DNA of 64,000 nucleotides, taken from assembly GCA_002311665.1 (NCBI GenBank), contig DBYX01000003.1, positions 46,896-110,895 on the forward strand, read 5' to 3'. A program made the translations under genes and the position numbers. Every line of letters starts with the position of its first letter. Position 1 is the stretch's first letter. Below are positions 52,848-61,454 of the stretch, piece after piece. The DNA comes from Lachnoclostridium sp. UBA1175. Lineage in GTDB: Bacteria > Bacillota > Clostridia > Lachnospirales > Lachnospiraceae. Below the pieces are notes generated by a model. It did no database searches, had not been told where the DNA came from, and saw only the letters and a list, made by a program, of their open reading frames with translations.

Positions 52848-52948
52848 GCAATTTGTATTGTATACACGTCTACACATTGAGGTGTACGAAAGGATCGCGG
52901 GCGAGTCCCGCGAAATGTTTAAGTACGAATAAGAGAGGTAAGAAAATC

Positions 52949-54151
52949 ATGTCGCTATCCCTATCGGTCAAAGGTCTCGCGGTTAAACCGTCCTCAACGC
53001 TTGCGATCACAGCCAAGGCAAAAGAGCTTCGTTCACAGGGGCTCGATGTCGTAGGCTTCGGCGCGGGTGAGCCGGATTTCGATACTCCGGTCAACATTCG
53101 CAATGCCGCCAAGGAAGCATTGGATCGCGGTATCACCCGCTATACGCCCGCAGCCGGTATGCCTGAACTCCGCAAGGCGATCAGCCGCAAATTCGAGCGC
53201 ATAAACGGTCTTCATTACGCGCCCGAACAGATCATCGTCAGCAACGGAGGAAAGCACGCGCTCACCAACATTTTCCAGGCGATCCTGAATCCCGGTGATG
53301 AAGTGATCATCCCGAGCCCGTTCTGGCTCAGCTATCCGGAGATTGTTAAACTTGCGGATGGTGTGCCGGTGTTTGTGGAATGCGACGTGAATGACAATTT
53401 TAAGATCACGCCGGAGAGACTTGCGGCAGCCTGCAACGAGCGCACGAAGGCACTTGTACTGAATTCCCCGAACAACCCGACCGGTATGGTGTACACGAAG
53501 GCGGAACTTGAGGCTTTGGCGAAGGTGATCGTGGAGAAGGATATCTATGTGGTGTCCGACGAGATCTACGAGTGCCTTGTGTATGAGGACGTCGAGCAGG
53601 TGAGCATCGGCTCGCTCGGCGAGGACATTTACAACCATACGATCACCTGTTGCGGTATGGCGAAGGCTTACGCAATGACCGGCTGGAGAATCGGCTACAC
53701 GGGCGCACCTTTGCCGGTAGCGAAGGTTATGGCAAGCATCCAGAGCCACCAGACCTCGAACCCGAACTCCATCGCACAGTATGCGTCGATCGAAGCGTTC
53801 GACGGTCCTCAGGAGTCCGTGCTGCAGATGCGCCAGGAGTTTGACAAGAGACGCGTCTATATGAGTGAGCGGATCTCCGCTATGCCGTACGTCAAGGCAG
53901 TCACACCGAAGGGAGCGTTCTATGTGTTCGTCAACATCGGTGAGACGCTCACAAAGAAGTATAAGGGTGAGGTTGTCGGTACTGTGGAAAATCTCGCAAA
54001 GATCCTGATCGAGGACTACCTCACGGCGGTCATTCCGTGCCGTGATTTCGGACGCGCGGACCATGTTCGTCTGTCGTATGCGATCAGCATGGAGCAGATC
54101 GGCAAGGGCCTCGACCGCATCGCGCAGTTCCTCGCGGATCTGACGGATTGA
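52949..54151 (+). CDS. Pyridoxal-phosphate aminotransferase, aspartate aminotransferase type
   Basis: 400 residues. Class I aminotransferase, Ib subgroup. VVGFGAGEPDFDTP and GITRYTPAAGMPELRKAI are N-terminal signatures; NSPNNPTGMVY and SDEIYE follow. The PLP lysine is Lys239 in GMAKAYAMTGWRIGY, with the substrate arginine in RADHVRLSYA region near the C-terminus. Most likely acts on aspartate/2-oxoglutarate; prephenate or other substrates are possible in this subgroup. AGAGAGGTAAG precedes the ATG. Confidence 0.92.
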   Translation: MSLSLSVKGLAVKPSSTLAITAKAKELRSQGLDVVGFGAGEPDFDTPVNIRNAAKEALDRGITRYTPAAGMPELRKAISRKFERINGLHYAPEQIIVSNGGKHALTNIFQAILNPGDEVIIPSPFWLSYPEIVKLADGVPVFVECDVNDNFKITPERLAAACNERTKALVLNSPNNPTGMVYTKAELEALAKVIVEKDIYVVSDEIYECLVYEDVEQVSIGSLGEDIYNHTITCCGMAKAYAMTGWRIGYTGAPLPVAKVMASIQSHQTSNPNSIAQYASIEAFDGPQESVLQMRQEFDKRRVYMSERISAMPYVKAVTPKGAFYVFVNIGETLTKKYKGEVVGTVENLAKILIEDYLTAVIPCRDFGRADHVRLSYAISMEQIGKGLDRIAQFLADLTD

Positions 54152-54195
54152 GCTCAGACGGGTTGAATCCCGACGGATTGTTTTGAGTGAATATG

Positions 54196-54226
54196 AAAGC
54201 GGAAGGATTCGTTTCCTTCCGCTTTT
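54196..54226 (+). terminator. Terminator of the aminotransferase gene
   Basis: 12-bp stem AAAGCGGAAGGA (54196-54207) / TCCTTCCGCTTT (54214-54225) with a TT tail. Confidence 0.88.
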
Positions 54227-54240
54227 TGTTTGAAAAAGAG

Positions 54241-54270
54241 TTACCAAAGTTGTCTCGTATTTGGTATAAT
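54241..54270 (+). promoter_or_regulatory. Promoter of pyrimidine-nucleoside phosphorylase gene
   Basis: TATAAT at 54265-54270 with a TGG extension; TTACCA at 54241-54246 is 18 bp upstream. Extended -10 type. Confidence 0.75.
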
Positions 54271-54299
54271 GACAATATTACGAGGAGGAGGTAACGGCT

Positions 54300-55625
54300 G
54301 TGAGAATGTATGATGTGATCACCGCGAAGAAGCGCGGGAACGAGCTGACGGACGAACAGATCGCGTTCGTGGTGAAAGGGTTTACGGCCGGGGAAATCCC
54401 GGATTATCAGATGTCGGCACTTCTTATGGCAATCTGCCTGAAGGGCCTCAATATGCGTGAGACGACGACGCTCACGATGGAGATGGCGCGAAGCGGCGAT
54501 ATGCTCGATCTGTCGGCGATCCACGGCAAGAAGGCGGACAAGCATTCCACCGGCGGCGTGGGTGACAAGACAACGCTGATCGTGGCGCCGATCGTGGCGT
54601 CCCTCGGCGTTCCCGTAGCGAAGATGTCCGGGCGAGGACTCGGCCATACCGGCGGAACGATCGACAAACTTGAGAGCATTCCCGGTTTTCGCACGACGAT
54701 CCCCGCGGACGAGTTCATCCGCAGCGTGAATGATATGAAACTTGCCGTGGCCGGCCAGAGTGCCAACCTTGCGCCTGCGGACAAGAAAATGTACGCGCTT
54801 CGGGATGTCACGGCGACCGTGGACAACATTTCCCTCATCGCTTCGAGCATTATGAGTAAAAAACTCGCGTCCGGCGCGGATGTGATCGTGCTCGATGTGA
54901 AGACCGGAAGCGGCGCGTTTATGAAGACCTTCGATGACTCCGCAGAGCTCGCGAAGGCGATGGTTACGATCGGCAACAACTGCGGACGCAAAACGTACGC
55001 CGTGATCACCGATATGAATCAGGTGCTCGGACGCTATGTCGGCAACTGGCTTGAGGTGCGCGAAGCGATCGAGGTGCTTCGCGGTGAAGGCGACGAAGAA
55101 CTGCGTCTTGTGAGTTATACGCTGGCTTCCTACATGCTTCTCGGCTGCGGCATCGCGGGAAGCATCGACGAGGCGAAACGGATGATCGAGGAGACGGTAG
55201 CGAGCGGCACAGCCTTTGAGAAGTTCCGCGAGTTTGTCGCAAGACAGGGCGGTGACGTCAGTTTTATCGACAACCCAGAGAAAATGCGCTCCGCGAAGCT
55301 TGAGACGCCTGTGTATGCGTCCCGGGGCGGATGGATCAGCGAGATCAATGCGGAGGAGGTCGGAATGGCGAGCCTTCTTCTCGGCGGCGGAAGAGAGAAG
55401 AAGGACGATACGATCGATCCGATTGTCGGCATCTGTGTCGACAAGAAAGTCGGCGACCGTGTTTTCGCAGGGGAAAGACTTGGCGTGCTTTACGCAAACG
55501 ATCAGGAGAGTGTTATCGCAGCCGGCAAGCGTTTTCAGGCGGCTTACAAGTACTCCGAGACGCCGGTCCCTCCTGTGGCACCGATTTACGGCTATGTGGA
55601 CGAAAACGGAGTGCATCGCGTATAA
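54300..55625 (+). CDS. pdp: Pyrimidine-nucleoside phosphorylase
   Basis: 441 residues. Phosphorolysis of uridine, thymidine and deoxyuridine for salvage. Signatures: DYQMSALLMAICLKGLNMRE, the phosphate site KADKHSTGGVGDKTTL, and KMSGRGLGHTGGTIDKLES (18 or fewer shown per motif in the gene). VLDVKTGSGAFMK lies further on. GTG start with AGGAGGT at 54285-54291; an in-frame ATG at 54306 is less well spaced. A single-gene unit between terminators. Thymidine phosphorylase (deoA) is the alternative label. Confidence 0.94.
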   Translation: MRMYDVITAKKRGNELTDEQIAFVVKGFTAGEIPDYQMSALLMAICLKGLNMRETTTLTMEMARSGDMLDLSAIHGKKADKHSTGGVGDKTTLIVAPIVASLGVPVAKMSGRGLGHTGGTIDKLESIPGFRTTIPADEFIRSVNDMKLAVAGQSANLAPADKKMYALRDVTATVDNISLIASSIMSKKLASGADVIVLDVKTGSGAFMKTFDDSAELAKAMVTIGNNCGRKTYAVITDMNQVLGRYVGNWLEVREAIEVLRGEGDEELRLVSYTLASYMLLGCGIAGSIDEAKRMIEETVASGTAFEKFREFVARQGGDVSFIDNPEKMRSAKLETPVYASRGGWISEINAEEVGMASLLLGGGREKKDDTIDPIVGICVDKKVGDRVFAGERLGVLYANDQESVIAAGKRFQAAYKYSETPVPPVAPIYGYVDENGVHRV

Positions 55626-55712
55626 CGAACGGTTGCAAGCAGGGGTGCAGGACAGTTTAAAGTGACCCGAAAGCACCGAATTCCCGTGCGTAAGCTTCGG
55701 AAAATTGGCGAT

Positions 55713-55775
55713 ACGGACAGTGTTGTCCCCGGAACTTTCGAAAGAGAGGTTCCAGGGAGGAGACTGTCCGTTTTT
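55713..55775 (+). terminator. Large terminator hairpin after pdp
   Basis: ACGGACAGT (55713-55721) pairs with ACTGTCCGT (55763-55771), with an inner GGAACtt/GGTTCC pairing, then TTTT. The 273 bp between pdp and the next gene contain only this and the following promoter. Confidence 0.82.
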
Positions 55776-55833
55776 ATGTGACTATATTACCACAAATTAT
55801 TGATTGCGGGAGAGGGTTGCCCACTATATATAG

Positions 55834-55862
55834 TTGACAAACAACTTTATTTTGTTTATAAT
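55834..55862 (+). promoter_or_regulatory. Full-consensus promoter of the metallophosphoesterase gene
   Basis: TTGACA at 55834-55839, a 17-bp spacer and TATAAT at 55857-55862: every position matches the consensus. The palindrome ACTATATATAGT (55823-55834) abuts the -35 box. Confidence 0.92.
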
Positions 55863-55898
55863 CAGTATGATGCGGAAGTGTGTATACGGAGTTTTAAA

Positions 55899-56771
55899 AT
55901 GTTACTAAAGATATTGACGACAATCGGGGTCATAATCGCGGTATTCATCGTATATCAGTACATTGCGCAGAGGCTTCTGCAGGTCGTTACGATGGAGATC
56001 GTGACACCGCGCGCTGCGGCTTTCAAGGATGAGTTGCCGGGCACGATCGTGGTTTTCTCCGATCTGCACAACCGGCGTTTCGGCAAGGACAACGAACGCC
56101 TTGTCGAGACGATCGAAAAGCAGAAGCCGGACCTCATTCTCATACCCGGTGACCTCCTGGTCGGACGACGCAGAAACTTTGATGTCACTTCGAAACTGCT
56201 GCGGAAGCTGGACCGTCTCGGTGTTCCGATGTTCCTGTCGCTCGGCAATCACGAAAGCGGCACGAAGGATCACCACCCGGAGTTGTACAGCGAGTTCCTT
56301 GAGGAGTCCGCTTGCGAAAATCTTCACATCCTGGACGATCGGTGTGAACATATTTCGGAGCACGTTGCGATCTGCGGACTGACGCTTCCTTTCGAGGTGT
56401 ACGGAAAGCGCGGCCGAAGATTCAAAGTGACGCAGGAGCATATGGCGAAAATAGAACCGGCTCCCGCGGAGGATGATTACAGGATACTTCTCGCGCACAC
56501 GCCGTACTATTTTGACACATATGCGGAGTACGGTGCCGACCTGGTGCTTTCCGGCCACGTTCACGGAGGTGTCGTTCGTCTGCCGGGAATCGGCGGACTG
56601 ATCTCGCCGCAGATGGAGTTGTTCCCGAAGCACGACGCGGGCATCTACGAGAAAGGCAGCACGGTGATGGTAGTCTCCCGCGGATTGGGGACGCATTTTC
56701 CGCCGATCCGCATAGCAAACCGTCCGGAACTTCTGGTGTTGAAGCTGACCGGAAGCCGTTCGGAGGGATAA
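55899..56771 (+). CDS. Membrane-anchored metallophosphoesterase (YkuE-like)
   Basis: 290 residues. One N-terminal hydrophobic anchor (about residues 2-24) then a calcineurin-like phosphoesterase domain with all metal motifs: FSDLHN, IPGDLL, LGNHES, LAHTP and GHVHGG. Related YkuE proteins act at the membrane, possibly on phospholipid-type substrates; the substrate here is unknown. GGAG at 55888 supports the ATG at 55899, 36 bp after the promoter; in-frame codons from 55800 lie upstream of the promoter and cannot be the start. Confidence 0.9.
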   Translation: MLLKILTTIGVIIAVFIVYQYIAQRLLQVVTMEIVTPRAAAFKDELPGTIVVFSDLHNRRFGKDNERLVETIEKQKPDLILIPGDLLVGRRRNFDVTSKLLRKLDRLGVPMFLSLGNHESGTKDHHPELYSEFLEESACENLHILDDRCEHISEHVAICGLTLPFEVYGKRGRRFKVTQEHMAKIEPAPAEDDYRILLAHTPYYFDTYAEYGADLVLSGHVHGGVVRLPGIGGLISPQMELFPKHDAGIYEKGSTVMVVSRGLGTHFPPIRIANRPELLVLKLTGSRSEG

Positions 56772-56835
56772 GCGATCCGGGAACACGGATCATATGTAAG
56801 AATACAATCGTTGAGTAATCGGAAAGGAGGCAGTC

Positions 56836-57603
56836 ATGGATGTTTCATTTACGCTGGAAGCGTTCGAGGGCCCACTGGACCTTCTGATCCATCTGATCGA
56901 GAAGAACAAAGTAAATATCTATGATATTCCGATCGCGATGATCACCGATCAATATATGGAATACGTATCGGAGATGCAGCGTCTGCAGATGGACAACATC
57001 AGCGAGTTTATGGTGATGGCTGCGTATCTTCTCAAGATCAAATCGGAGATGCTTCTTCCCGCTCCGGAGGCCGAGGAGGAGACCGATCCCCGCGCCGAGC
57101 TTGTGGAGCGTCTGTTGGAGCATAAGATGTATCAGTATGCTTCGCGCGATCTGAAGGACCGCCAGGTGGAGGCGGCAAGACATCTGTACCGCGCGGAGAG
57201 CCTGCCGGCGGAGGTTGCGGCGTACGAGGAGGAAGTTTCCGCGGAGGAGGTTATCGGTGACTTGCAGCTTTCGGAGCTGAGCCGTATATTCCGCGATATT
57301 ATGAAGCGGCAGGAGGCGAAGATCGATCCGATCCGGAGCGCGTTCGGACGCATCGAGAAGGAGGAGATCAACTTCCGCGACAAGGTAATGAAGATTCAGG
57401 AGTACGGTATCGAGCACAGACATTTTTCGTTCCGTAGACTCCTTGAGAAAGCAACCGACCGGATCGAGATCATCGTGACGTTCCTGGGGATCCTCGAGCT
57501 GATCCATCTCGGTCGTATGCTGATAAGACAGAATCATCTCTTCGATGATTTCGAGATCGATTATGTGGCGAGCGATGTCGTGCCGATCGAGTCTTTCGCC
57601 TAA
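56836..57603 (+). CDS. scpA: Segregation and condensation protein A
   Basis: 255 residues. Kleisin subunit that closes the SMC ring for chromosome segregation. N-terminal FEGPLDLLIHLIEKNKVNIYD is the ScpA hallmark (given here to residue YD), followed by EFMVMAAYLLKIKSEMLLP and a C-terminal winged helix with FLGILELIHLGRM. AAAGGAGG precedes the ATG. scpB follows. Confidence 0.97.
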   Translation: MDVSFTLEAFEGPLDLLIHLIEKNKVNIYDIPIAMITDQYMEYVSEMQRLQMDNISEFMVMAAYLLKIKSEMLLPAPEAEEETDPRAELVERLLEHKMYQYASRDLKDRQVEAARHLYRAESLPAEVAAYEEEVSAEEVIGDLQLSELSRIFRDIMKRQEAKIDPIRSAFGRIEKEEINFRDKVMKIQEYGIEHRHFSFRRLLEKATDRIEIIVTFLGILELIHLGRMLIRQNHLFDDFEIDYVASDVVPIESFA

Positions 57604-57632
57604 ACTACTATGATTGGAAGGTGCCTGAGGGA

Positions 57633-58190
57633 ATGACGGATAAGAAGGCGGCTATCGAGGGAATTCTCTTTACGATGGGCGATGCTGTGGAGGGCGAGCG
57701 GATCGCGGCGGCGCTGGAGCTGACGGAGGACGAATTTTCCGCGCTGATGGACGAGCTGATCCGCGAGTATGAAGATCCGGCGAGAGGCATGATGATCATG
57801 CGGGTCGGCACGAAGTACCAGATGTGCACGAAGCCGGAGTGTTACGAGGACCTGATCAAACTGTGTCACGTACCGAAGAAGCACAGTCTCACGGATGTTA
57901 TGCTTGAGACGCTGGCGATCGTAGCCTACAAGCAGCCGGTCACGAGAGCCGACATCGAGGCAATACGCGGCGTGAACAGTGATTTTACGATCAACAAGTT
58001 GCTGGAGTACCATCTCATATGCGAACTGGGACGCCTGGAGGCTCCGGGACGTCCGATCCTGTTCGGAACTACGGATGATTTCCTGCGTAGTTTCGGGGTG
58101 TCGTCCATCGACGAACTGCCTTACATCGGACCTGAGATGGTGGAAGAGTTTAAACAGGAAGCGGAAGAGGAAGCGACGATTGGAGTTTAA
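57633..58190 (+). CDS. scpB: Segregation and condensation protein B
   Basis: 185 residues. Dimeric winged-helix partner of ScpA in the SMC condensin. EGILFTMGDAVEGERIAAAL and LETLAIVAYKQPVTRADIEA with IRGVNSDFTINKLLE are family signatures. The ATG at 57633 is favoured by GGAAGGTG about 9 nt upstream; a GTG at 57621 is in frame. The end overlaps the helicase gene by 11 nt. Confidence 0.96.
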   Translation: MTDKKAAIEGILFTMGDAVEGERIAAALELTEDEFSALMDELIREYEDPARGMMIMRVGTKYQMCTKPECYEDLIKLCHVPKKHSLTDVMLETLAIVAYKQPVTRADIEAIRGVNSDFTINKLLEYHLICELGRLEAPGRPILFGTTDDFLRSFGVSSIDELPYIGPEMVEEFKQEAEEEATIGV

Positions 58191-61100
58191 GGATTTCTTA
58201 ACTAAAGCCTTTATCAAAAGCTATGCGCAGAATGACGAAGTCTATGCGGATGGCTTTTCCTATTACCGTAACGGTCGTGTCACGCACGGTGTCGCATCGA
58301 AGGACAAGAAGGTTTACCAGTTCACGGTCAAGGGTAATTACAACTACAAGGTTACGGTCCGTCTGGCGGATTCTCTCTCCTGTACATGTACCTGCGCGAA
58401 CCTTTCGAAGAACAGCGGCATATGCAAGCATATCATCGCGTCGCTTCTGTTCCTGAACCAGTTTGAGCGCACGACGAAGGCGAGCAGCGCAGAGCTCACA
58501 CCGGAGGAGCAGAAGAACGGGCAGATCCTCGACTACTACAGCGAGATGGAGTCCGGCGTCGCGCACTGCGAGACGGGGCATGTTGAGTTGATGTTCTTCT
58601 ACAACGGCATTCTCCGCCAACCGAAGGATCACATCATCATGCGCATCTCGATGGGCTCCGGACGGTGCTATAAGGTCCAGTCGGTCAAGAAAATGCTGGA
58701 GACCATGCGTGCGGGACAGAGTTTCGTGCTCGGCAAGAATTTTACATACCGCAGGGATATCGTTGAGTTTGACGAGAGTTCGCGGCGCGTCCTCGATTAC
58801 CTGATGGAGCTGTTCGAGCTCGAGGAACGTTTCGAGATCACCGGCGAGCGGTCCGTCTTCCAGAAAAATGATATCGTGCTCTCCAAGAGTATGTTCCTCG
58901 AGGTACTTCGTCGCCTCGGCGGTGATCCGTTCGGACTTGTGATCAACGGAAGACTGCTTGAGGAAGTGCATTTCTTCGACGGCAATCCGTACATTTCCTA
59001 CGACATTGACGCTGACGAGAACTTCGTGTCCATCGGATACGCGGACAACTCCCGCGTGTTCCCGATCGCCGCAGACGGCAGCCTGCTTCTTTATGACTGC
59101 ATCCTGTACCATCCGACGGCGTCCTTCACGAAAAACTATCTCCCGATCTACAACAATCTGTCCCGCGACGGTTCCCCGATGGTATTCCGCGGAGAGCATG
59201 CGAGACGATTCCTTGAGGAGGTGCTCCCGAAGCTCAGCAACTCGATGAGCGTTGAGATCCCGGCAGCATTGGCGGAGCGTTATTTGACGCTTCCTCTGCA
59301 GGCCGGTATGAACCTCGATTATGTCAACGGGGATATCCGCGGCGAGCTGTTGTTCACTTACGGCGAGTACACCTTCAACAGTTTCGCGGAGCCGGACATC
59401 CGGGAGTTCATCCTTGTCCGTGACAAGGAGGGGGAGCAGGCGATACTCGACAAGTTAAAGAAGCTCGGCTTTGAGTCGCACAACGGCTACTACCTGCTGC
59501 GCGAGACGGAAGCCATATTCGACTTTATCTCGGGCGAGCGACAGGGCCTGGATGAGATGTGCGAGCTCCGTTACTCCGACTCGTTCCGATCCCTTCGGAT
59601 CAGCAAGGGCGAGAAGGTTTCCTACGGCGTGCATATGAAATCGGGCGAGGATTATCTTACGCTCGATGTATCTTACGACGATGTTCCCAAGAAGGAACTG
59701 GCGGACATTTTCCGCTCGATCAAGCTCAAGAAGAAGTACTACCGCCTGAAAGACGGCAACTTCCTCCTGCTTGACTCCGATACGATCCGGCAGTCGGTTC
59801 AGTTTATCCGCTCACTGTCCGGATCCTCCAAACCGATCCGCGAGGACGGCATCGTGATCGACCGCTCGCAGGTCAGTTATCTCGAGCAGATGCTTCGAAG
59901 GATCGGTTCGGACTACCATATCGATGACTGCATCTATAAGCTTCTCGATACCTTAAATCATCCGCCGCATCGTGATTGTCCGCCGGAGATCATCGCCGAC
60001 GTCCGCCCGTATCAAATGGCCGGCTTCGAGTGGATGTGCAATCTTGCGGACAACCGTATGGGCGGAATCCTGGCCGACGATATGGGTCTCGGTAAGACGC
60101 TGCAGTCGATCATGTACCTTGTGACGCTCCCGAAGGAGAGTCGCCGCATGGTCGTGTGTCCGACCTCCCTGATGTTCAACTGGAAGGATGAGTTTGAAAA
60201 TTTTGCGCCGTCACTTTCTTGCGATATCGTATGCGGCACTCCGGACGAGCGCAAGCGCATCATCCGCGAGAGCAACGCGCAGGTGCTGATCACCTCGTAT
60301 CCGCTGATCCGAAGGGACCTGCCGTACTACAAGGAGATCCAGTTCTCCGCAGTGATCATCGATGAGGCGCAAAACATCAAGAACAGCGCTTCGATGAACG
60401 CACAGAGCGTGAAAAATCTCAACACGCAGACGCGTTTCGCCCTGACCGGTACGCCGATCGAGAACTCGCTGTCCGAGATCTGGTCGATCTTTGATTTCGT
60501 GATGCCGGGGTACCTGTTCTCGCATCCGAAGTTCGTCAACGAGTACGAGAAACCGATCATGAACAACAACCAGGAGATCCTGGCACAGCTGAATCTCCGC
60601 ATCCAGCCTTATGTGATGCGCCGTATGAAGCAGGACGTTCTCTCGGAGCTTCCCGAGAAGACCGAGGAGAAGATCCTTGTCGACCTCTCGGAGAGCCAGA
60701 AGAAGCTTTACGCGTCCTACCTCGAGAATTATCGCGGAGAGTTCCATCTCGACGACGAGGAGAGCATCAACGAGAACCGTATGCAGATTCTCAGCGCGCT
60801 GATGAGACTGCGCCAGATCTGCTGCCATCCGTCTACGTTTATGACCAATTACGAGGGTGACAGCGCGAAGATGGACCTTCTTATGGAGCTCGTAGAGCAG
60901 GCGATCGCTTCCGGGCATCGCATGCTGATCTTCTCACAGTTCACATCGATGCTCGAGCTTGTGCAGAAGGAGCTTGAGGCACGCAACATCGAGAGCTTCT
61001 GCATCCGCGGTGAGACGAAGGTGGCCGACCGAAGCGCCTACGTGAAACGTTTTAACGAAGGCGAGCACAATGTGTTTCTGATCTCTCTGAAGGCCGGTGG

Positions 61101-61371
61101 TACCGGTCTGAACCTGATCGGCGCCGACACGGTTATCCACATCGATCCCTGGTGGAATCCCGCCGTGGAAGACCAGGCGACCGACCGTTGCTACCGCATC
61201 GGTCAGACGAAAAATGTGCATGTCATCAAGCTGCTTACGAAGGGTACGATCGAGGAGAAGATCTACCGCCTGCAGCAGAAGAAGCAACGCCTCGCGGAGG
61301 CAATCATCGAGCGCCAGGAGGATCTGATCGGCAAGCTCACGAAGGAAGAGCTTCTTGAAATTTTCTCCTAA
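58180..61371 (+). CDS. SWIM zinc-finger SNF2 family DNA helicase/translocase
   Basis: 1063 residues. An N-terminal SWIM zinc finger (Cys70/Cys72 in CTCTC, Cys82 and His84 in CKH) precedes a long middle region (about 110-600) of the SNF2_assoc type. The Swi2/Snf2 ATPase has Walker A DDMGLGKTLQ (633-642), DEAQ (728-731) and a C-terminal helicase domain with SLKAGGTGLNLIGAD and the Q-x-x-D-R motif VEDQATDRCYRIGQ. TTG start inside the end of scpB with AGAGGA upstream, so translation is coupled to scpB. All motor motifs are intact. Its role is unknown; family members act in DNA repair or protein-DNA remodelling. Confidence 0.93.
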   Translation: MEFKDFLTKAFIKSYAQNDEVYADGFSYYRNGRVTHGVASKDKKVYQFTVKGNYNYKVTVRLADSLSCTCTCANLSKNSGICKHIIASLLFLNQFERTTKASSAELTPEEQKNGQILDYYSEMESGVAHCETGHVELMFFYNGILRQPKDHIIMRISMGSGRCYKVQSVKKMLETMRAGQSFVLGKNFTYRRDIVEFDESSRRVLDYLMELFELEERFEITGERSVFQKNDIVLSKSMFLEVLRRLGGDPFGLVINGRLLEEVHFFDGNPYISYDIDADENFVSIGYADNSRVFPIAADGSLLLYDCILYHPTASFTKNYLPIYNNLSRDGSPMVFRGEHARRFLEEVLPKLSNSMSVEIPAALAERYLTLPLQAGMNLDYVNGDIRGELLFTYGEYTFNSFAEPDIREFILVRDKEGEQAILDKLKKLGFESHNGYYLLRETEAIFDFISGERQGLDEMCELRYSDSFRSLRISKGEKVSYGVHMKSGEDYLTLDVSYDDVPKKELADIFRSIKLKKKYYRLKDGNFLLLDSDTIRQSVQFIRSLSGSSKPIREDGIVIDRSQVSYLEQMLRRIGSDYHIDDCIYKLLDTLNHPPHRDCPPEIIADVRPYQMAGFEWMCNLADNRMGGILADDMGLGKTLQSIMYLVTLPKESRRMVVCPTSLMFNWKDEFENFAPSLSCDIVCGTPDERKRIIRESNAQVLITSYPLIRRDLPYYKEIQFSAVIIDEAQNIKNSASMNAQSVKNLNTQTRFALTGTPIENSLSEIWSIFDFVMPGYLFSHPKFVNEYEKPIMNNNQEILAQLNLRIQPYVMRRMKQDVLSELPEKTEEKILVDLSESQKKLYASYLENYRGEFHLDDEESINENRMQILSALMRLRQICCHPSTFMTNYEGDSAKMDLLMELVEQAIASGHRMLIFSQFTSMLELVQKELEARNIESFCIRGETKVADRSAYVKRFNEGEHNVFLISLKAGGTGLNLIGADTVIHIDPWWNPAVEDQATDRCYRIGQTKNVHVIKLLTKGTIEEKIYRLQQKKQRLAEAIIERQEDLIGKLTKEELLEIFS

Positions 61372-61399
61372 AGAGGATAGTATAAGTTATAGGGTGTAA

Positions 61400-61432
61400 C
61401 GAAAACGCTGATCACATACATCAGCGTTTTCG
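61400..61432 (+). terminator. Bidirectional-looking terminator after the SNF2 gene
   Basis: Perfect 13-bp stem CGAAAACGCTGAT (61400-61412) / ATCAGCGTTTTCG (61420-61432), 7-nt loop, with A and T runs within the stem. Confidence 0.88.
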
Positions 61433-61454
61433 AATATAAGGGGGGAGAGAAACT

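Larger units (their letters stand above)
52581..52948 (+). other. 368-bp intergenic region, rny to aminotransferase
   Basis: Contains the rny terminator (52673-52709), a second weak hairpin CGCGT/ACGCG followed by T6 (52770-52792), T-rich tracts, a promoter (52819-52847) and a leader with a small hairpin CGCGGG/CCCGCG near 52896-52913. No convincing small gene or RNA family is seen. Confidence 0.6.

Noticed and set aside
54084..55676. 530-codon open frame on the - strand opposite pdp
   Set aside because: Shadow of the phosphorylase gene; low-complexity Arg/His composition and no start signals.
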